IMG/VR virus record: IMGVR_UViG_3300024348_000026
Coordinates: 1-64,000 of that record
From: a virus
DNA length: 64,000 nucleotides
Strand: one strand, 5' to 3'
Shown piece by piece: positions 46,149-56,431 of the stretch. Made by a program: the position numbers and the translations under genes. Each line of letters opens with the position of its first letter. Position 1 is the first letter of the stretch. Under the pieces are notes generated by a model. It was not told the DNA's origin. It searched no databases and saw nothing but the letters and a program-made list of their open reading frames with translations.

Positions 46149-46163
46149 TTGGGCTATTTCTTT

Positions 46164-46364
46164 TTATTTTTTAGGAGAAACTGTAAATATAGTTTCGGCC
46201 TTTTCCTCTTTGTTTTCAACACAGATCTGATCGACTCGGCCATTCATCCTAGTGGCGCAACTTTTGGCCCACTGAAAACCTCCATCCAGCTTGTCGCTGT
46301 AAGATTGGATATAATTATTCTTGTTGTCGAAAACCCTATACATGCTTGGCTCTTTTTTCTTCAT
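46164..46364 (-). CDS. hypothetical protein
   Basis: 66 aa, basic, YRVFDNKNNYIQSYSDKLDG; unrecognised. Confidence 0.6.
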   Translation of the reverse strand: MKKKEPSMYRVFDNKNNYIQSYSDKLDGGFQWAKSCATRMNGRVDQICVENKEEKAETIFTVSPKK

Positions 46365-46376
46365 TATGTTTTTAAC

Positions 46377-46649
46377 TTAAACTATTTCAGGCTCTTTGTC
46401 AATGCTTTTTTTAGGAAAAAACTTAATTGCCACATTGCCAGCGAGCTTGCTGTCATCGCTCATCATGCCAAAAAACAGAAGATGGTCTTCAAAAACACGG
46501 GTTTCTTTGATATCTAAGAGATATCTGTTGTCTTCTATAAAAAAGCTGTGGATGACTCCTTCGCATTTTAGAATGCAATTTTCAAAAACTCTCTCATGAA
46601 AGTCTCTTGTCGCGTCGTTTGTGCCTATAAATTTTGCCGATCCGTTCAT
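46377..46649 (-). CDS. hypothetical protein
   Basis: 90 aa from MNGSAKFIGTND; the start overlaps the TGA of the GNAT-like gene (ATGA). Unrecognised. Confidence 0.6.
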   Translation of the reverse strand: MNGSAKFIGTNDATRDFHERVFENCILKCEGVIHSFFIEDNRYLLDIKETRVFEDHLLFFGMMSDDSKLAGNVAIKFFPKKSIDKEPEIV

Positions 46650-47107
46650 TTGTTCCAAAAAATTTGTGTTTTTCCGTCTGCCTCTATTATCTCACAAGTT
46701 TTATCGTATTTCAATAAGAAATTTATGAATTTTTGTTTTTTGTATTTTCTTTGGATTGTTGACTTAGTATATTGTTTGCTAAATTCTTTTTGAGCAAAAG
46801 ATATTATTTCCCGAAAAGCTTCCATAATAACCCTTCCTCCAAGTTTAAATTCTCCAATGGCAAACTCCAAAACCATGCAGTCTGGTTCTTGAGAAAGAAA
46901 AACAAATCCTACAAGTTTGCCCTCCTTTTTTGCTTCAAAAATTAAAGATGTATTTATAAGCGAATCAAAGTATTCTTTTATTTTAAAACGTCTAAGCTTT
47001 ATTGAATTGAGTTCGCAAAAGTCATAAGGTTTCGACTGAGCGCAGAATTTAAAAAAATAATTATAAAATTCTTCATCAAGGCTAATTACCTGTTTAATTT
47101 CAATCAT
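46646..47107 (-). CDS. GNAT-like protein
   Basis: 153 aa. LIFEAKKEGKLVGFVFLSQE, EFAIGEFKLGGRVIMEAFRE and STIQRKYKKQKFINFLLKYD fit the acetyl-CoA-binding core of GNAT-type proteins, although the Q/RxxGxG/A loop is weak. A second GNAT gene occurs at 56 kb. Confidence 0.6.
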   Translation of the reverse strand: MIEIKQVISLDEEFYNYFFKFCAQSKPYDFCELNSIKLRRFKIKEYFDSLINTSLIFEAKKEGKLVGFVFLSQEPDCMVLEFAIGEFKLGGRVIMEAFREIISFAQKEFSKQYTKSTIQRKYKKQKFINFLLKYDKTCEIIEADGKTQIFWNK

Positions 47108-47144
47108 TCTTGGATACTATATCAATAATAGTGTAAATTCAAAC
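47108..47144. promoter_or_regulatory. two overlapping divergent promoters
   Basis: Minus: TTGAAT, 17 bp, TAGTAT, CCAAGA, ATG. Plus: TTGGAT (from 47110), 18 bp, TAAATT, CAAAC, ATG of gene L. Both -10 boxes end 5-6 nt from their ATGs. The boxes interleave within 37 bp, so the two promoters should compete. Confidence 0.65.
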
Positions 47145-48125
47145 ATGGGTCAAGGTCAAAATAAAATTGCGAGTAGTTTGTTGGATATTCAACCGACAGC
47201 TATTCTAGAATTTTTTAGAATCTATCCCGATACTATTGCTAAACCTGGTGTTTTTATTCCAATGCATGGAGGCTCTGTTTTTGGAAATAATGTTTTTTGG
47301 CAGGGGATTGAATATATCCCTGTTCCAATCGAAGGCGAGGGTTTTGAGGTTAATGGAAATGGGCAATTGTCTAGACCAAAACTTAGAATTGCTAATAAAG
47401 ACTATTTAATGAGCAGCCTCCTCCAAAATAATTATGATTTTAAAAACGCTAAAATTGTAAGAAAAAGAACATTTCTTAAATATTTAGATGATGCTAATTT
47501 CGAAGGAGGCAATCCCTTTGGTTCTCAGGATTTTACTGCTGAGATAAGTGATGAATCTTATTTAGTCGGCCAAAAACTTAGCGAAAATAAACTTTTTGTA
47601 GAGTTGGAGCTTACTTCTCCTCTTGATCTTGAAAACTTTGAAGTGACAAATCGCCAGATCTTGGCTAAATATTGTTATTGGATGTATAGAGGAAAGGGTT
47701 GTAATTATTTAAAAGGTCCAGTAGAAAAAGAGAATGGGTATAATTTCATTGATTCTGATGGTAATGCAGTCGTTCCCTTTTCGCCAACGCAAGGTTTTTT
47801 GACAGATCCTACTAATTTGTGGTCTTCTGCTAAACCTTATATCAAGGGTGATATAGCTTATTTAGAAAATCCGAAAATAATGATAAATCCTCATCCTGAT
47901 GATGCAAAAATAGATCCTAACCCTAAGCCTCTTAAAACTTGGTATGTTTGCGTGGGAGTCGATCCAAAGTCTGAGAAAGCTCTCGGCAAAAACCCACAAT
48001 CAGAGCCTTCTTATTGGGAGAAGGATGGCTGTAGCAAAAAGATTTCTGCTTGCAAAAAAAGATTTTCTGGAACTTTGCCTTTTGGCGGATTTCCTGGAAC
48101 AGACGGATTTAATTATGGAGGTTAA
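47145..48125 (+). CDS. L: tail tip protein L
   Basis: 326 aa. ILEFFRIYPDTI, VFWQGIEYIPVPIEGEGFEV, RPKLRIANKD and KRTFLKYLDDANFEGGNPFG lead to a C-terminal cysteine set (YRGKGCNY and CSKKISACKKRF). It matches lambda gpL, whose cysteines hold an iron-sulphur cluster at the tail tip. A long insert separates the first and last cysteines. First of four consecutive tail-tip genes. Confidence 0.9.
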   Translation: MGQGQNKIASSLLDIQPTAILEFFRIYPDTIAKPGVFIPMHGGSVFGNNVFWQGIEYIPVPIEGEGFEVNGNGQLSRPKLRIANKDYLMSSLLQNNYDFKNAKIVRKRTFLKYLDDANFEGGNPFGSQDFTAEISDESYLVGQKLSENKLFVELELTSPLDLENFEVTNRQILAKYCYWMYRGKGCNYLKGPVEKENGYNFIDSDGNAVVPFSPTQGFLTDPTNLWSSAKPYIKGDIAYLENPKIMINPHPDDAKIDPNPKPLKTWYVCVGVDPKSEKALGKNPQSEPSYWEKDGCSKKISACKKRFSGTLPFGGFPGTDGFNYGG

Positions 48126-48519
48126 TATTTTTAAAAACATTAAAGATTCCTTAAATAAGATCAAGGAATATTGTCGGATTAGCCCGACGATGGAGATTTG
48201 CGGTTTTTTGGGTTACGATGAATTCCGCAAAAAATACATAGTGCAACTTGAAAAAAACTGCTCTAACGATCCTAGAAATTTCTTTGCCATTGATGCTCTG
48301 AGATATTTACTATTTAAGCAAAAATATACACTAATATCTGTTTTTCATAGTCATGTCGTTGGCGATGAAAAACCTTCTGAGTTTGATATAAAAATGTCAG
48401 AAAATTGTTGTATCCCGTTTTTAGTGTATGGATTAAACACAGATAAATTTGATATTTATCAACCCAAAAACATCGAATTCGATGTAAAGATATTGAAAAG
48501 GATTAAGGCTAATATATGA
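48115..48519 (+). CDS. K: tail tip protein K, JAMM domain only
   Basis: 134 aa from MEVNIFKNIKDS. E27 in MEICGFLG, H78 and H80 in FHSHVVG, S88 and D91 in SEFD form the full JAMM zinc-protease site, as in the N-terminal half of lambda gpK. The NlpC/P60 half of gpK is absent. Overlaps gene L by 11 nt. Confidence 0.85.
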   Translation: MEVNIFKNIKDSLNKIKEYCRISPTMEICGFLGYDEFRKKYIVQLEKNCSNDPRNFFAIDALRYLLFKQKYTLISVFHSHVVGDEKPSEFDIKMSENCCIPFLVYGLNTDKFDIYQPKNIEFDVKILKRIKANI

Positions 48520-49190
48520 CAAACATTATTTTACATGGAATACTCGCTAAAGAATTTGGCAAAAGTATTAGAATGAAAATTTATAAAGCTTCAAATGTTA
48601 TTAAGGCTATCGACGCTAATCGTAAAAATTTCAATAAAAGAATATTCGAATTGTCAAGAGAGGGATTAAACTATACGATGATTGTCGATGGAAAAAAAAT
48701 CACAGAACTAGAAGAGTTAAATATTCAAAGAGAGCCGCAGGAGATTCATTTAGTTCCTTTGATTATAGGATCAGGAGGCTTTGTCGCTGTCGCCTCGATT
48801 ATGACTGCTCTGGGGACGGCTACTGTCGCTGGTTCTATCGCCGTTGGGAGTGCTGCTTTTTTTGCCGCATCATTAATAAACGCAGTAGTTCTTGCTGCTG
48901 TTTCTATTGGTCTTCAAATGCTTTTAGCGCCAGAACCTGAAGCTCCCGCCCGAATATCGGCCACAACCAAAGCCTTATCTGACTCTTTTTCTTTTTCAAA
49001 TAAAGCCAATGTCGCTTCTCAAGGATCGCCAGTCCCTGTCGGATATGGCAGATTGAAAATAGGATCTCAGGTTATTCAATCATGCGTTAAATCTTATCCT
49101 CAAAACAAAGAAAGCATTACTGCCATGCAACGGAGTCCAAATCCAGCAGTAGCCATTAATTCTCAAATTGTTTCTAGCAGAGTTTTATGA
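48516..49190 (+). CDS. I: tail assembly protein I
   Basis: 224 aa. A ubiquitin-like N-terminal part (residues 1-85) precedes a Gly/Ala-rich hydrophobic region (VAVASIMTALGTATVAGSIA) and VPVGYGRLKIGSQVI. This is the layout of lambda gpI. 4-nt overlaps on both sides. Confidence 0.85.
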   Translation: MTNIILHGILAKEFGKSIRMKIYKASNVIKAIDANRKNFNKRIFELSREGLNYTMIVDGKKITELEELNIQREPQEIHLVPLIIGSGGFVAVASIMTALGTATVAGSIAVGSAAFFAASLINAVVLAAVSIGLQMLLAPEPEAPARISATTKALSDSFSFSNKANVASQGSPVPVGYGRLKIGSQVIQSCVKSYPQNKESITAMQRSPNPAVAINSQIVSSRVL

Positions 49191-52100
49191 ATCATTTATT
49201 AAAAAAGATTGGACTAGCTGGAGCTAAGGGTTCTAAACCTAAAGCTAAACCCGCTATTTTAAAACCTCCTGTTGTCGGAGAGCTTCAGCTTTCCTCGTCT
49301 TATAGCTACGCAGAAACCCTAGATATTATAAGTGATGGACCTATTGAAGGTTTAGTTAATAAAAATGGGCTGACTTTAACAGACGAACATATTTTACAGG
49401 GAATATATTTGGACGATACCCCTATTGCTGTATCAAATGATCAAGCCTTGAGTAGAGGGGCTTCTTATGATCCTCTTTTTACTGGCATTTATAATACGGG
49501 GGAATTGATCTCTGGATCTGTCCAGCTTTTTAATAATTTAAAAAATTTAAATATAGCAACGTCTTCTTATGTGACTCCTTCTCATGGTTTTAAATGTATT
49601 GGCTACAAGAATAAGTTCCTTGATGATACGTCGAAAAATCAAACCTTTTTTGACGATTATGACACAGCAATAAAAATAAATCTTTCAGGAATAAGTGGCT
49701 TAAATAGGCAAGCTTATGTAAAAGGAATCGCTAGTCCTGTTGTTTTATCGGGAGTTAGTAATCAGTATTTCTTAAATACTTTTCCGCTAGATTTTAATCT
49801 TTCTATTTGGGGGTCCAATGTAATAGATGATTCTTTTATAAACCTCACTGTTCAAACGCATTTAACTTTAGTTAATCAATTAGGTTCTGCTATAACCAAT
49901 AATGCTCTAATCGGCCCATTTTTAAATGCATATGAAAAAGAATATGCAACAAAAATTTTTAATAGAAATATTATTGGAGGATGGAATCAAGCCTCCGCAA
50001 ATACTTTAGTCACTAATTGGATAAAAACAATTAAAAGACCTGGAGACATGTTCTTTGTTATAAAGGTTAAAGATTTAACTTTGGTGGCTCCTAATATTAG
50101 CTTGGTTACAGACGGCAAGTTAGATGATTTTAGATTTGTTTTAGAAAATGTTGATGGTATCGATTTATTAGAAAGAGATCCTAATGTAGAAGTCTATGAT
50201 TTTATTCTTCCAAGAATGAATGACAACGGGACCACAAACGGAAGATGCTATGGATGTCTAATATTTAAGATTAGAGGTGAAGTCAAAAAAAGAGCAAACA
50301 AAGAATCTGTATATTATGAATATTGGTATAGTTATTCTATATCGAATTCTGTTTTAAACAGTCTTTGTTTATCTACATCTTTAAAGCTTAGAAAAGTTTC
50401 TATCTCTACTAACCCATCAATAAATGATCAAAAATATAACTATACCAATATTCTTGCTGAATATAGGGATGGGTCAGAGTATCAACATCCTTTTAAATAT
50501 TTTAATAATGTTTTAATCGACAAAGCTTATAATTCTTCTTTATTAGGGCCATTTCGGGTTGATGGTTCTGTCCAAAGAATCTTAGAAAATTCTAGCACTC
50601 TTCTTACTGGTTATGGCACGAATATAGCTCCAACGGGCGCTGATCCAACTGGTCAATATTTAGAAGGGAGTATTGACGGAACGTGGTCTACGGACCCAAA
50701 AAGGCTTTCGTCAAAAAGTTACTCAGAGTGGAATGTTTCTCAATCTTCTTTTAACGAAGAGGGTTCTCCGATAAAACATGTTGTAATTAATCCGAACGTA
50801 TCTTCTGTTTTTATAACAATTTGTGTCCAATCGCTAGGGGATACCGCTTCGCAAGAGTTTAACGCCAAAACAAACTCTACCTCTAGCACAACACAGAAAA
50901 TAGATGCAGGAACAAAATTCCCAACTATTGTTAATTTGGAGGTCGAAGTTGGTATTATAAACCCAAAAGGAGAAGAGACTGTTTCTTCTAAAAGAAAGTT
51001 TAAAATAGTATCTCTTATTGAGTCTGCAACTTATATTGATATAGGAAATCCTGATGGAAGCTCTTTTAAGGATGATGATGATTATAAATTTATTTCTGAA
51101 TACTCGCCAGAGGCTGGAGCAAGCATATTTAAGCCTTTCGATCTTCCTTCTGTCGAAAGCTCGATCAGTGCTGAAGATAGCTCTTCGAAGAGGTATGTTA
51201 AAGTCTCTAAATTGTCTACAGAAACAAATTCCACTCTAATATCGAAAGAGATATCTCTTACTAAGATTACAGAAATTATTCCATCAAATTTTAGTTACCC
51301 CTTTTCCACAATTGTTGGGACAAAAATAGATTCTCGCTCTTTCTCGACTGTTCCAACAAGAACCTTCGATTGTAAATTAAAAAAAATAAAAGTTCCTTCT
51401 AATTATTATCCATGTTTGGCGAATGGAAAAGATAAAAGGTATTATTATACTATTGACGAATTTAATTTAACTGCAAAATTAGACACCTTAATTTATGATG
51501 GAGATTGGGATGGCGAATTTAAAGAAGATCTTCAATGGACAGATAATCCTGCGTGGATTCTTTACGATTTGTTGACAAACGAAAGATATGGATTGGGTCA
51601 GTATTTAGATATCTCTCAAATCGATATTTTTGACCTATATAAAATAGGAAGATTCTGCGATTCTGTCGATGATCTTGGCTACTTCCAAGGGACACCAGAT
51701 GGCGCGGGAGGTCTTGAGCCTAGATTCTCATGTAATATTTTATTTGCTGATGGAATGAAGATTTTTGATGCGATCAATGTTGTCGCGTCTTTATTTAGAG
51801 GTATTGTCTATTACAATAACTCTCAAATTAATTTTGTAGATGATCGTCCAAAAGAAACTGTAGCTTTGTTTTCTAACTCTAATGTTAAGGATGGTCTTTT
51901 TGATTACTCAAATTATAGAAGAGACGAGCAGTTTAATAGCATTGAAGTCGTCTATATAGATAGGTTTGAAAACTTCTTAACCAAAGTTGAATATGTCGAA
52001 GACGAAGAAGATATTAGAAAAAGAGGAGTTTTCAAAAAAACTATTAATGCTGATGGAGTTACTTCTAAGGCTATGGCGAGAAGACTTGGCCAACATTTAA

Positions 52101-53533
52101 TTTTCCAAACTATCAAAGAAAATCAAAGCGTTTCATTTACCGCTGGCTTAGAGTCTTTATTATGTAAACCTGGTGATTTGATAATTGTTGAAGATGAATT
52201 AAAAAGCCTTAAATCAAATTTCGGAAGAGTTTTGTCTGTTAATCCAACAACAAAATCTATAAGGCTTAGTGAAAAATTCTCTAGCGATGATTTTCAAAAT
52301 AAATTAACTGTATATACGCCCACGGGATATTCTACTTTTTCTGAAATTTCTGACTTGGCCCAGAGTGATCGAGGAAGAGTTAATGGTTCTGGATTTTATT
52401 TAACAAGTGGCGGATGGTCATCTACTCATAATTATTTAACAGGATTCTATCAATTTATTAAATACGAGGAGGGGTTCTCTGAGGCCAAAACAACAGTGGA
52501 TAGTTTACTTCGCCCTCAGTATGCTTATTACTCTGGAACTGGATCTAATTTTTGTTATTTTTCAACTGGTTTTACTGGATGGGTCTTGGGGTCAGGAACT
52601 CCTTTTACAAATGATAACAGTTATAATAAATTTATATTCGAAACGGGTGTCCATAATTTTACTGATGCTAATAGGGGTCTTTGCTATCCTTATAGTGGGC
52701 AAAATTCAAGCGGAAGAGGGTCTTCTTTTGTCACAGCTTTAAATGGGCAAGTTTCTGGATCTGGCTCTAAATTTAGGGATATTGGCGGAGTCGAATTGAT
52801 AATGACTAATGGTTTATTAGATTCTGACATATCGCTAACCAGTCCTGTTCAAATAACAACATTTGGGCTTTCTGGTATTGTCGAATACGATTATGGATGC
52901 GAAGCTTTTGTTCATAGTGGAGATATAAACTACTCTTTGGTTCCTTTTGCTAAGGAGGGTTCTGCTTATAGATTCCAAAGAAAAAATGCAGACGATCAAA
53001 TTTATAAAGTAATCTCTATCAAAGAAGCTAACCCTAATGAATATTCTTTAATTTGCACAAAATTTAATACGGGAAAATACGCTCTTATTGAAAATCAACA
53101 AAGTATTGAATATCAAGCTAATACCTACAGTTATTCGCTAAGTCAAAAAATTGGCGATACCAACTACTTATTATTAAACACTCCTATTATTAACTCGATT
53201 ATTACAGGAGCAAATGTTACTGGATTTTATTTATCTGGAAAATGGGAACCAGTCCTAAATGCTCAGGGATATAATATCCGTTTGTATCAACCTAATGGAG
53301 TTTTACAAGAAACCACATTAATAGGTATTAATTCTACTGGGCATCTTTTTTATGCCGAAGGAATTGGAAATTATTCTTATAGAGTTTCTGCTTCTGGAAG
53401 CTATTCTAATGGAGCGGTTCGTTCTAATACATATTTTAATTCTGAATACGATTCTTCTGGACTATTTTTAATATACGAAGATTCTGTGGCAACTTACGAC
53501 AGGCCGTTCTTGTCTTCTGTAACAATTTTATAA
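49187..53533 (+). CDS. J: central tail tip protein J (host specificity)
   Basis: 1448 aa. The N-terminal basic segment is followed by SSSYSYAETLDIISDGPIEG, the hallmark of J-type hub proteins. WTDNPAWILYDLLTNERYGLG and YRDEQFNSIEVVYID then cover the tip and hub domains. The C-terminal 250 residues are Gly/Ser/Tyr-rich with a fibronectin-like segment, the expected receptor-binding part. Confidence 0.9.
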   Translation: MNHLLKKIGLAGAKGSKPKAKPAILKPPVVGELQLSSSYSYAETLDIISDGPIEGLVNKNGLTLTDEHILQGIYLDDTPIAVSNDQALSRGASYDPLFTGIYNTGELISGSVQLFNNLKNLNIATSSYVTPSHGFKCIGYKNKFLDDTSKNQTFFDDYDTAIKINLSGISGLNRQAYVKGIASPVVLSGVSNQYFLNTFPLDFNLSIWGSNVIDDSFINLTVQTHLTLVNQLGSAITNNALIGPFLNAYEKEYATKIFNRNIIGGWNQASANTLVTNWIKTIKRPGDMFFVIKVKDLTLVAPNISLVTDGKLDDFRFVLENVDGIDLLERDPNVEVYDFILPRMNDNGTTNGRCYGCLIFKIRGEVKKRANKESVYYEYWYSYSISNSVLNSLCLSTSLKLRKVSISTNPSINDQKYNYTNILAEYRDGSEYQHPFKYFNNVLIDKAYNSSLLGPFRVDGSVQRILENSSTLLTGYGTNIAPTGADPTGQYLEGSIDGTWSTDPKRLSSKSYSEWNVSQSSFNEEGSPIKHVVINPNVSSVFITICVQSLGDTASQEFNAKTNSTSSTTQKIDAGTKFPTIVNLEVEVGIINPKGEETVSSKRKFKIVSLIESATYIDIGNPDGSSFKDDDDYKFISEYSPEAGASIFKPFDLPSVESSISAEDSSSKRYVKVSKLSTETNSTLISKEISLTKITEIIPSNFSYPFSTIVGTKIDSRSFSTVPTRTFDCKLKKIKVPSNYYPCLANGKDKRYYYTIDEFNLTAKLDTLIYDGDWDGEFKEDLQWTDNPAWILYDLLTNERYGLGQYLDISQIDIFDLYKIGRFCDSVDDLGYFQGTPDGAGGLEPRFSCNILFADGMKIFDAINVVASLFRGIVYYNNSQINFVDDRPKETVALFSNSNVKDGLFDYSNYRRDEQFNSIEVVYIDRFENFLTKVEYVEDEEDIRKRGVFKKTINADGVTSKAMARRLGQHLIFQTIKENQSVSFTAGLESLLCKPGDLIIVEDELKSLKSNFGRVLSVNPTTKSIRLSEKFSSDDFQNKLTVYTPTGYSTFSEISDLAQSDRGRVNGSGFYLTSGGWSSTHNYLTGFYQFIKYEEGFSEAKTTVDSLLRPQYAYYSGTGSNFCYFSTGFTGWVLGSGTPFTNDNSYNKFIFETGVHNFTDANRGLCYPYSGQNSSGRGSSFVTALNGQVSGSGSKFRDIGGVELIMTNGLLDSDISLTSPVQITTFGLSGIVEYDYGCEAFVHSGDINYSLVPFAKEGSAYRFQRKNADDQIYKVISIKEANPNEYSLICTKFNTGKYALIENQQSIEYQANTYSYSLSQKIGDTNYLLLNTPIINSIITGANVTGFYLSGKWEPVLNAQGYNIRLYQPNGVLQETTLIGINSTGHLFYAEGIGNYSYRVSASGSYSNGAVRSNTYFNSEYDSSGLFLIYEDSVATYDRPFLSSVTIL

Positions 53534-53534
53534 A

Positions 53535-55646
53535 ATGAGCGCAAATTATTCACAAATTTTAAATATTTATATTACATGGTCAGGAGATGATTATACTTAT
53601 TATGACCCTGGATTAATGACTGGATATTTTGAGTCTTATGACAATGACTTGGATGTTGAGGTTCAGTTTTTAAATAAATTGGTAGGGCAAGATTATGGGT
53701 CATCTAATGAATATTTAAAGTGGGTAGATAATTCTGGCGTTGGCCTTGTTCAACAACAAAGAATTACGGTAGATTTATTCAATGCCAATTTAAATGGGGC
53801 GGTAAGTGGATATTCCGACATATACTGCTTCGCTGATTGGATGTATGCGATGCCAACTGGCAATATATGGCCTATCATGTTGGAGTGGGACTGCCAAGGC
53901 GTTGAGTATAGCGAAATTATTTATAGCGGAACTCCTTATATAGACGCTAGTGGCGTTAGTAGATCTTTAATCAAGACCTTAAATATAAAAAATCCTATAT
54001 ACCCTTACTATCCTTATATAGAATATCCTGTTTACGAATTTGATCCAATTTTCGATGTAAATACTGGAGATTTAACGGCTTTAGCTACTGGCAAGGCTGT
54101 TCACAAGTATAAAGACGTTAATTTTTCTTTTGAAGTCGCTGATCGCCAATTAAATACTTTATCTTCCGAAAGCGCCCTTTTAGAAAACCCATTTGTTCAA
54201 AGTGTCGATGTGGATATTTTAGATATTTCTGGGAATCTAGTTTCTGGAAATTATGTAACAAATTCATTTAATAATAAATTCTCTTTTTCTGAACAGCAAA
54301 ATATTGAAGTTTTCGGAACTTATACTCCTAATTTTGGAATAAGGGTATCAACTTTAAGTTCTAACGCAAATATTCATTCTAGCGAATACTATGTATATGG
54401 AAACAATCTTCAAATTGAAGCCGTCTCTGTAAATGATTATTCTGGAGTCTGGTTAAATAATCAACCAATTGGATATCAGTCTTACTCTCCTTCTTCGAGA
54501 TCTGGGGTTATGTCGGATGGCCAAAGTGTTTTTGGAAATGCTTTGTATTTTCCAAAGATAACCAATACACTCAGCGGTTTTAGGTCTTATATATCTGGAG
54601 ATTTGGCGTTTGCTAGGCTTAGTGGGGAGAGTCTTCAAATTGATTGGGGAAACTCACAAACTGGCACTGTATTTATTCAAACAGGGACTACTGGCGGCTT
54701 TTCTGGCATCGTCGGAACAATACAGACGAACACTAACGTTTCGGACGTCTTGTTGCAAGATTTAATTAGTCCTACTGGAATCAATGGAAAAACATACTCG
54801 TTTTCTACGGGGCATGTTTATCCATCAACGGGAATTTATGATGTTAAATTTTACTATAGTGGAAGCGGGTCCACTGGAAACCAGTTGATCAAACAAGTTC
54901 AATATAGAATCCCTGATCAATTGCTTGGCGCGGGCAAACCTCAAATAGGAGATCCTGTTGAAAGTAAAATTAATTTTGACATCAGTTTTTATAATGACCT
55001 TGCTTATGCAAAAGCAGACAAGCTAGATATTTATGCCTTTACTGGATCTGGACAAAGCCTGTCTGCTAATAACCTAGTCAAAACTGCTCCTGTTTTAACT
55101 CAGGACGGGCGATGCTCCTTTTATTTAGATCCTCAAACTATAGCTTCGGACTTGAATTATTGGTTTAAGGTGGTTCCTTTTGGCGCTTTGGGGAGTGGGT
55201 ATGCTTGGGAAGTTGGCCCTTATTCCATGAAGACTCCCCCAGAAGTGCCGTCCAGCTTTTCTACAGAAATACTAAAAGTAACAAATGGAGATTCATTCGT
55301 GACTACAGATCTTCTTACAGGAGCCATTCCTACGAGTTCTGTTTTTGTTTTAGACTCTTGGCCAAAGAGTGGAATAATTGTTGATGGAGTGACTGGTAAT
55401 GGAAACAGCACCAGAACCTATCTGACTCAAATCATATATAAGAATGGAGCCTCTTATTCTGCTAATCACCTTGTTCAAAGCTATGGATCTTCGGCTGAAC
55501 TTGTTAATATTGCTTCGGCAGTAGGCAATGATCATGCCGCATTTAGCGCTGTAGAATCCGACCCGTCTTTTTTTCAGTATCGCGTAGATTTAGAAGCGGG
55601 TTATGAAACGGGATATTATAAGATTTATAGAACCGTCATTTCATAA
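53535..55646 (+). CDS. tail-tip associated fibre-like protein
   Basis: 703 aa, directly after J. Beta-rich throughout, with repeated YSGS/TGY/SGV turns and a fibronectin-like segment near 480-580 (KINFDISFYNDLAYAKADKL). Probably part of the tail tip or fibre. No family recognised. The last 22 bp overlap a convergent gene. Confidence 0.65.
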   Translation: MSANYSQILNIYITWSGDDYTYYDPGLMTGYFESYDNDLDVEVQFLNKLVGQDYGSSNEYLKWVDNSGVGLVQQQRITVDLFNANLNGAVSGYSDIYCFADWMYAMPTGNIWPIMLEWDCQGVEYSEIIYSGTPYIDASGVSRSLIKTLNIKNPIYPYYPYIEYPVYEFDPIFDVNTGDLTALATGKAVHKYKDVNFSFEVADRQLNTLSSESALLENPFVQSVDVDILDISGNLVSGNYVTNSFNNKFSFSEQQNIEVFGTYTPNFGIRVSTLSSNANIHSSEYYVYGNNLQIEAVSVNDYSGVWLNNQPIGYQSYSPSSRSGVMSDGQSVFGNALYFPKITNTLSGFRSYISGDLAFARLSGESLQIDWGNSQTGTVFIQTGTTGGFSGIVGTIQTNTNVSDVLLQDLISPTGINGKTYSFSTGHVYPSTGIYDVKFYYSGSGSTGNQLIKQVQYRIPDQLLGAGKPQIGDPVESKINFDISFYNDLAYAKADKLDIYAFTGSGQSLSANNLVKTAPVLTQDGRCSFYLDPQTIASDLNYWFKVVPFGALGSGYAWEVGPYSMKTPPEVPSSFSTEILKVTNGDSFVTTDLLTGAIPTSSVFVLDSWPKSGIIVDGVTGNGNSTRTYLTQIIYKNGASYSANHLVQSYGSSAELVNIASAVGNDHAAFSAVESDPSFFQYRVDLEAGYETGYYKIYRTVIS

Positions 55647-55825
55647 GCATTAAAGTCAGGATTATTGTTTTTTTTAAAATCGTTTTTAAAAATAGATATA
55701 TTTACCTTTTGAGAGGTTCCGTCCTTTAGCTTGATCTCTATTGACCCAGATAGATATTGTTTGTTGGCTTTTGTTTTTTTAATCCAGAAGGCTCCAACTT
55801 TTTTATTGGCCCAATTATTTTCCAT
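55625..55825 (-). CDS. DUF736-like small protein
   Basis: 66 aa. VGAFWIKKTKANKQYLSGSI and NISIFKNDFKKNNNPDFNAY fit a small beta-barrel group resembling DUF736. Possible nucleic-acid-binding fold; role unknown. Confidence 0.65.
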   Translation of the reverse strand: MENNWANKKVGAFWIKKTKANKQYLSGSIEIKLKDGTSQKVNISIFKNDFKKNNNPDFNAYEMTVL

Positions 55826-55979
55826 TTAGTGTCTCTGCAAACATATCAAGAAATAATGCTTTGCTGCTAGATGGGACTTTTGTGAATTGTTTTTTGATTC
55901 TTCGATAAACTCTACGGATTGTTGGATCACTCAAATCTCCTGCGATTTTTCTAATTTTCTTTGCTTGTTTGTTGTTCAT
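55815..55979 (-). CDS. hypothetical basic protein
   Basis: 54 aa, Lys/Arg-rich helix (NKQAKKIRKIAGDLSDPTIR). Overlaps the downstream gene by 11 nt and the upstream GNAT gene by 4 nt. Confidence 0.6.
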   Translation of the reverse strand: MNNKQAKKIRKIAGDLSDPTIRRVYRRIKKQFTKVPSSSKALFLDMFAETLNGK

Positions 55980-56431
55980 AATTGTGTGATAAATGTTTCT
56001 GTGTCTCTAATAAAGCCCATTTTATTGTAAAAGTCCATCACTTTTTCAGATTTTGGATGTTTTACAACCGTGTTCATTGTCATGTATTTAAATTTATTTT
56101 GTCTAGCAAATTTAATGGCTTCTTTGAATAATCTAAAGCCAGCTTTTGGATTCTTTGACAACCAAAGATATTCTGAGAATATCTTCTCGTTAAACTTGGC
56201 GCTCTTGTCGTTATATATCATAATAATAGCGTCATAACTTGTCCCGTTGTGGTTTCCCCAAACAAACATATCCCACGCCAGAATATGCTTGTTTGAGAAG
56301 CTATTAATGATTGTCTCCTTGCTATGCTTTAGAAAGAAATGCCCCTCGTTCTCATTTTCGTATTCGAAAAGATCAGAAATATCTGAAATCAATACTTTGA
56401 AATCTTCAGGGTCTAATATTCTTTTAATCAT
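55976..56431 (-). CDS. GNAT acetyltransferase-like protein
   Basis: 151 aa. AIIMIYNDKSAKFNEKIFSE, AGFRLFKEAIKFARQNKFKY and SEKVMDFYNKMGF, the last being the classic GNAT C-terminal strand-helix. Substrate unknown. Confidence 0.75.
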   Translation of the reverse strand: MIKRILDPEDFKVLISDISDLFEYENENEGHFFLKHSKETIINSFSNKHILAWDMFVWGNHNGTSYDAIIMIYNDKSAKFNEKIFSEYLWLSKNPKAGFRLFKEAIKFARQNKFKYMTMNTVVKHPKSEKVMDFYNKMGFIRDTETFITQL

